NCBI GenBank assembly: GCA_014526335.1
Contig: JACTAT010000036.1
Coordinates: forward strand, 2,306,692-2,370,691
Direction of reading: 5' to 3'
Source: Chrysaora quinquecirrha
Taxonomy: Eukaryota; Cnidaria; Scyphozoa; Semaeostomeae; Pelagiidae
DNA: 64,000 bases
Shown here piece by piece: positions 58,471-64,000 of this stretch. The position numbers and the translations under genes were made by a program. Within the stretch, counting starts at the first letter, position 1. Each line of letters begins with the position of its first letter. Under the pieces are notes generated by a model. That model worked only from the letters and a program-made list of their open reading frames with translations. It searched no databases and was not told where the DNA came from.

Positions 58471-59093
58471 GATGTTGTTTACACAAAGTTTAAAGGTGTG
58501 TAGCAGTAAGTTTTTGAGTCGCTTTTCGTTATGTGAGGTCTTGTAGTGAGTGATATTCTTTGATTATTCTAAAAGCTTTATCGCACACGAGTTTATCTCT
58601 GCGTGGAAATTCAGAATAACTAACAGGTTATTATATAACTTTAACAGAAACAACCGTTATTCCAGCTGTTGCACAGGGAGAGAATTCCCTTACTGGCAGT
58701 GCTACCATTTTCAAGAAAAATGTCAAGAGTCTAAACATTAGCATTGATTTAAAATTGAATTGTTTTATCTCTATTCTTGCTTTATGAATTTGATAAAACG
58801 AGGCTTTGCATTTATTCTTCGAAGCTTACACGAGGACGAGTACAACGATTTAGCAAGTTGAAAGCTGAAACCTTTGTTGTCTGACATAAAAACCGTATTC
58901 AGCCAAGCCAATCATGCCGTAAGAGCTTTTGCAGGAATATACTGCAATACTTCAAAATAGCAGTATTTTCTACAGGATGCAGTTTTTGCGCCCATATGCA
59001 TCTGCATCCATACAAGTTTTTTTAATAAGAAGGTTGTTTATAAGAAAGTAGTGCTCAACATTTTAAAAATGAAGAAAGTTCAATACTGGATTC
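58471..59093. other. intergenic, nothing recognised
   Basis: AT-rich; the open frame 58550-58741 has no recognisable feature. Confidence 0.4.
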
Positions 59094-59234
59094 TTGAAAC
59101 TTGAGAAAGTTCTCTTTCTTATTTTCATTCTTAATGTTCTGTATGTTATTTTCACTCTTCTGCTCAGTCGCTCGTCTTGCTATTTAAAGAGTCTTATGAT
59201 TATCTTCTATAGAAAACCTGGTATTTTTGCGATA

Positions 59235-61085
59235 TTTAGAGTGAAGCGTAAAGTATCTAAGAAACTTTCAACGCTTGCCCAAAAAGACTCTCTTATGAAA
59301 CAAAAAACCGTGTACGCATCTGCATTACAACACCTGGTCATAATTTGTGACCAAAGAGAGGATCATGCGCTCAGAAAATTTCTAAGGGTACTCTTTTTAA
59401 TATGCTTATGGTAGTTAATTTTAAGGCAGCGAATTCTAGAAAGAATCCAAATGTTAAAGAAAATAACGATTTACAGCTCTTGTTACAGTTGAGTTCTCAT
59501 GCATACACAGCCAAAAAAGCTTGCGGTAAAGAATGTTAGTTCGGTTTTATAATTGATAAGCGCTTCTACTGTCTTTTTCACTTTATGACAAAAGAAACAA
59601 ATGTGACAAATCTTGCGATTCAGGAAAACATGTCCATAATGTTAAAGAAAAATAACGATTTACAAATCTTGTTACAATTGAGTTCTCATGCATACACAGC
59701 CAAAAAAGCTTGCGGTAAAAAATGTAAGTTCGGTTTTATAATTGATAAGCGCTTCTACTGTTTTTTTTATTTATTTTTGACAAAAGAAACAAATGTGACA
59801 AATCTTGCGATTCAGGAAAACATGTCCATAATGTTAAAGAAAAATAACGATTTACAAATCTTGTTACAGTTGAGTTCTCATGCATACATTGCCAAAAAAG
59901 CTTGCGGTAAAGAATGTTAGTTTGGTTTTATAATTGATAAGCGTTTCTATTGCTTTTTTGCCTTTTGACAAAAGAAACAAATGTGGCAAATCTTGCGATT
60001 CAGGAAAACATGTCCACAATATTAAAGAAACATAACGATTTACCACTCTTGTTACAGTTGAGTTCTCATGCATACATAGCCAAAAAAGCTTTCGGTAAAG
60101 AATGTCAGTTCGGTTTTAATTGAACTTAAAGGCATTGAGTCATGATAAATAGGCAGTCTCCGCTGGGGGCCTACCTGTTTTCATGTGATCAAAATGAATT
60201 TCACGTGGTCACAAACGGTATTATGGCGGGCAAAATTATTAGGCCGTTGTTACTCATTGAAAATTAAAGTGCATGCCCTACCTTGTTCTTTTTGTTCCTG
60301 TAGTTTTCAAATCTTTTTAGGACATCCCTTAAATGCAGTATCTATTTGCATTTGGCAGCAAAAAGGCCCTAACGCACACAGCTGCCTAGCCATGCCAACA
60401 TTCATCAGTATTGCTTGCTGTGAGTAACTAATTGTCTTTCCAGTATCGATTAACCGTCTCAGATCTGCCTTCACCCCTTGCATGTCTCTGCATTCATAAA
60501 AATATTTCAAAATATCTTGTTTTTCATCGTCTTTTGTTCTAAGGCTAAGTAATATGTTTAGTGCCACAACTCACGCAGCTTCGTCATTTCGAAATTTGAA
60601 AATCTCTCGAAATGCAAGAACGGAATTTCATGTAATTAGTTAAAAACCTATCCAATCAAAAGGCTGTGTACTGTATGCTGAGTCAGTAGTTTTAACGATT
60701 TGTGTACACACTCACTATTTACCATAACTAAATACCTTTAAAGTGCAAGCTCAAATTTATTTTTGCAATGCCCAAGCAAAACGATCATGATGTAGATCAA
60801 TATCAAAATTAACACTCACAAAACAAACGATGAAATCCCTGCCATACCTAATTCATTTCGATCACGACCAGTTACTTTAAAATTTGGACTCTTTCTAGAA
60901 TTCGCTTCCTTGAAATTAGCTACCATAAGCATATTAAAAAGAGTACCCTTAGAAATTTTCTCAGCACACGATCCTTTCTCTGGTCACAAATTATGACCCG
61001 TTGTTGTAATGCAGATGCATACACGGTTTTTTATTTTATAAGAAAGTTTTTTTAGGCAAGCATTGAAACTTTCTTAGATATTTTA
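59235..61085. mobile_element. Inverted-repeat element with ~200-bp arms and internal tandem repeats
   Basis: 59235-59450 and ~60888-61085 are inverted copies; both include GTGTACGCATCTGCATTACA or its relative and an AAGGGTACTCTTTTTAATAT block. Between them lie the 190-bp tandem array (59455-60120) and ~770 bp of other sequence. The open frame at 59094-59414 runs through the left arm and is not credited as a gene. Confidence 0.78.
59455..60120. repeat. Tandem array, ~190-bp units, four copies
   Basis: GAGTTCTCATGCATACA recurs at 59491, 59680, 59872 and 60060 (periods 189, 192 and 188). Units carry GCTTGCGGTAAAGAATGTTA and GACAAAAGAAACAAATGTGA blocks. A fragment of the same unit recurs at 61434-61490, inside the neighbouring MITE. 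Confidence 0.93.
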
Positions 61086-61145
61086 CGTTTTCAGTACCAA
61101 AACTTTCCTGTTTATGTAGGAGAGGAAAACTAAGCTAAACTTTGT

Positions 61146-62075
61146 CCCGGGGGGTACTTCATTGTTCAAATGACTAGACGTGCCGCCCAGTTTTTCCAAA
61201 CCCACCCATGTCTACCGACAAAGTTTGTCAGTCGTGGTACCCATGTATAGAAAAAACAACGAATTTTTTACATCAATATCTCAAATGTTTGAACCCAATT
61301 TAACGCCCGAGGCAACTCTAAATGCGGCAAAAAGGCATTTGTGCTGAAAACTAAAACGCACTTTTATCGGGCTTTTCAAAGCAATGCATGTCTAAAAGGT
61401 TTTTGAATATTTTACTACCCATGTGTAGAGATTCTTCTATTGCTTTTTTACTTTTGACAAAAGAATCAAATGTGACAAATTCGGGACAAATATGCCCATG
61501 ATAACAATATGATGGTTATATGCCATGATGGTTATTCATTGTCAATCGCACATAAATTAAGAAAATGAAATTGTACTTTGATCATTTGCAGTCTGCAGTC
61601 TTATGATCAGCCTGGTAAGTTTCAATTAAAAAATTTTTGACCTTTTTTCTTCAAAATTTTCATTTTTCATTGTAAGTTTTTGTATCAACAGAGTAATTAT
61701 GAATTTCATATTGAACTTAAGGTGCAAGCTCAAATTTATTTCTGTTGCACAAGCAAAACGATCATGATAATCGATCATTATCATTGACGAAACACTAGGA
61801 ACTTCCATTTCATACAGTTTCTAATACGTTTTCACAGAAATTAACACAAATTATCATATTGCGCGTACGAAATATTTCTCCGATAAACCAAAAGTAGCTC
61901 GCAACATCGTTTCCCTTTGTCGTTCAAGTCACGTTAGTTTGACCGGTATTTTTGTCAGAAACTTAACCATTAGCAAGTTTTTCAAAAAATCACCCACATG
62001 TAGGGAAATTGGCGCTGAAAAAGTTAACCATTTGGGCGGCACGTCTAATATAACGAACAATGGAAGTACCCCGGG
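61146..62075. mobile_element. CCCGGGGGGTAC MITE, second copy, enlarged by insertions
   Basis: The ends CCCGGGGGGTACTTCATTG and GGAAGTACCCCGGG are flanked by AACTTTGT (61138-61145) and AACTTTAT (62076-62083), an 8-bp duplication with one mismatch. The sequence matches 44361-44676, except for extra sequence at ~61283-61378 and ~61436-61976. The second insert contains pieces of the neighbouring 59-61 kb element. Confidence 0.9.
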
Positions 62076-62324
62076 AACTTTATGTTAGATATGTGTTGTA
62101 TATGAGAAGCTTTTACATGCTTTTATGTATGTACATAATTACAGTACAGTTTGAAAAAGAGGGCCATGCGGTAATAGAGTATATCGTATATAAGATTCGT
62201 ATATGGATATTGTATATATCGTACATATATATTCTATATACGATACTGATATACAAGTTTCTTTTGCTGCTGGTATCTATCAAACTGAACATTTAAACAA
62301 ATTATTATCTTGCATTTTTAGAAA

Positions 62325-63238
62325 ATGGTTGACTCCACATTCACGGGTGTGTTGATTTTTGCGCTTGCATGTTTCTCTATGGCAAATGGAGGGTCTTATA
62401 TGATCCGAAAAGACCACGTTCTTAGAGGGGAGTGCAAATACACTGGTTATATACCTGGTGGAGGAAAACCTAACATCAAACCTATCACTGCACCAGTTGC
62501 CACTATGCCAGCAAATGCTCTTGCGAAAATTGCCGGTTTGGGATCAAAGAGTGCCGCACTCACAATGCATTCTTCAAATTTAATGAAAAGTTTGTCAAAG
62601 GGCGGTGAAGCCTTCTTGAAATTTGCCCCGAAATTGGCAGCTTCACTTGGTATCTTTGGTGCTGCACTTGGATTTGTTGCTGCGTTCACGAAACCGACGC
62701 CTCAAGATATTTTGAATCAAGCAAATAAGGCACTAAAGATGTGAATGATCGCATGGAGAAAATGAAGGGTTACGTTGATTATCGGGTTATTGAATTGGAA
62801 AAGAACCTAATGAATAAAGAATATCGCACATATTTCAATATGTTCTCGCAATGCATCAATGAGTTCTCGAAGGAAAAAGTCAATGATTGTATGCGACAGG
62901 CAAATAAAGAGACTGGCGCTGCAAGTCCAAAGTTCATGACATTAGATACTGCTATGAGTCGATACAACCCTAAGATTACAGCCTCTTCGATGAGCAGAAC
63001 ATATTTCGAAAACAACCCAGGCAAAGCACCATCCTACTATGATGTTAAAAGAATCGAAGTTTCCTTATTGTCCTTTAAAGATTATGCCAACCTTCATTTG
63101 ATGATTCTCAGCACATTGGTTAATACATATAAAGATGACAAAACAGACGCGGGGAAACACTACTATGGTATTTACTTGAATCAACTAAAAAGTGCAGGTA
63201 ATCAGAGATTTATATCTTTAAAGGATCTAATGGACTAA
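62325..63238 (+). pseudogene. Jellyfish-toxin-like paralogue, frameshifted and truncated
   Basis: It is very similar to the minus-strand gene at 50.7-51.7 kb, from the spliced-acceptor context through most of the coding region. The first open segment (62325-62744) has the signal peptide and the hydrophobic Ala/Gly-rich part. Near 62731 it lacks about 13 bases present in the other copy, which shifts the frame into an early stop. The remaining homology (62741-63238) is open in a different frame and stops early, just before a 17-bp minisatellite. Recognisable homology to the other copy's 3' end continues past the minisatellite. Unless unusual splicing or a sequencing error is involved, no full-length protein is made. 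Confidence 0.78.
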
Positions 63239-63300
63239 GGGGGACTGGTGGACCAGGGGGACTGGTAGTCCCAGGGGGACTGGTGGACAAAGGGGGACTT
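63239..63300. repeat. Short minisatellite (GGGGGACTGGTGGACCA)
   Basis: About four imperfect copies of a ~17-bp unit inserted where the intact paralogue continues coding. Confidence 0.85.
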
Positions 63301-64000
63301 CTGGAATTTTTCTTCATGGGCAAGGCGGTCTTGCCAACAAATGTCCTTCCACTACAGACAGGGTTTTTTTCCGCAACAATCTAGCAAAGAGAGTAAGCTT
63401 GGGTCTTTTAATTGACATCTGATTACAGAAATATGTAGATATTGAAACGCTGAGTAAAACTTTCTTTAACAGTTTTTCAATACGACCCACCAATTTTGAG
63501 AAAAGCTCGTTTGAAATTATGATGACATCCTATCCTAATGATAAGTATATGATTTTTATTCAGCTCGCGTAACCTTACAAATAGCGGTTCAATCGTCAAA
63601 AAACTGCTAATTATGCGATAAGTGTATGTATGACAACATAATAAGCATAGTAAGCCCTACCATATATATTTGGAAAAATGAAGAAAGGGTGTTCACTGCG
63701 TAAACAATAGGAATCCCATTTATACTGTATAACAACTTTGACCTCTCGCCATTTCAAGCAGGTTAAATACAGAAACGTCAAATCTCGAACATGAGTGGTC
63801 CTTCATAGCGCCTTTTGGCTTATGGATGATTGGGCATCGTTTTGGTATCATTATGACGTCATTTCCCCTATTACGTCATCGGGCTTCCTATTACGTCACA
63901 ACCATATCCAGTCATCATCATTCTGCTGTCTAAGCGTACATCTATCGTATAATTAGCGGCTTTGTGACGATTAGACCCCAACACGTAAAGTTATGCAAGC
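63301..64000. other. downstream flank, no gene recognised
   Basis: AT-rich, with homology to the 3' end of the other toxin-like gene up to about 63345. Nothing else is recognised except the CRE-like cluster. Confidence 0.45.
63849..63900. promoter_or_regulatory. Cluster of three CRE-like (ATF/CREB) motifs
   Basis: ATGACGTCAT at ~63853, TTACGTCATC at ~63871 and TTACGTCACA at ~63891, spaced about 20 bases apart, with repeated CCTATTACGTCA. The first is the palindromic CRE consensus. It may belong to a promoter beyond the window's right edge; no adjacent gene is visible. Confidence 0.4.

Noticed and set aside
59094..59414. Hydrophobic-start 106-residue open frame resembling a membrane protein
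   Set aside because: Its C-terminal half is the inverted-repeat arm duplicated at 60.9-61.1 kb. Repeat-derived and unsupported.
59585..59920. 111-residue internally repeated open frame
   Set aside because: It is a translation of the 190-bp tandem array.
62447..62689. Antisense open frames within the toxin-like genes (also 51376-51618)
   Set aside because: They are shadows of the sense coding region, which has the signal peptide and splice context.

Overview
The window looks like a piece of a cnidarian nuclear genome. The evidence is spliceosomal introns with GT/AG borders and matching phases, intronless class A GPCRs, a complete nine-exon SLC39A11 (ZIP11) gene, a BEL/Pao LTR retrotransposon, and two copies of a secreted protein resembling the cnidarian 'jellyfish toxin' (CfTX/CaTX-type) family. 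The class (anthozoan or medusozoan) cannot be settled from the sequence. The window is AT-rich, gene-sparse and full of small inverted-repeat elements.

Layout. 1-2.3 kb: no gene seen. 2.3-3.3 kb (+): single-exon GPCR, with a 39-bp in-frame duplication at its start. 3.4-5.75 kb: inverted-repeat element, 156-bp satellite, 205-bp MITE. 6.8-8.5 kb (-): second single-exon GPCR with a very long third intracellular loop. 9.2-9.9 kb: two palindromic elements. 10.3-19.6 kb (-): a five-exon gene for an unrecognised ~1352-residue protein, reconstructed here from splice sites whose phases all agree; its introns hold a mariner relic and other repeats. 20-25 kb: no gene, several repeats. 25.05-31.38 kb (+): full-length BEL/Pao element with two frameshifts in pol. 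31.6-43.4 kb (-): SLC39A11 in nine exons, 352 residues, with introns full of repeats. 44-46.4 kb: MITE and long-TIR element. 47.2-49.5 kb (-): exons of an unrecognised acidic protein. 50.7-51.7 kb (-): intact jellyfish-toxin-like gene. 52.4-62.1 kb: mostly nested and tandem repeats, including a TRIM retrotransposon inside another repeat. 62.3-63.2 kb (+): second toxin-like copy, frameshifted and truncated. 63.85-63.9 kb: three CRE-like motifs.

The genes do not form a pathway. ZIP11 would move zinc across intracellular or plasma membranes, the GPCRs are orphan receptors, and the toxin-like pair is a divergent inverted duplication. The most informative observations are the decayed toxin paralogue, the unrecognised 1352-residue gene, several MITE families with visible target-site duplications, and a TRIM insertion for which a related repeat at 15.3 kb shows the empty site.
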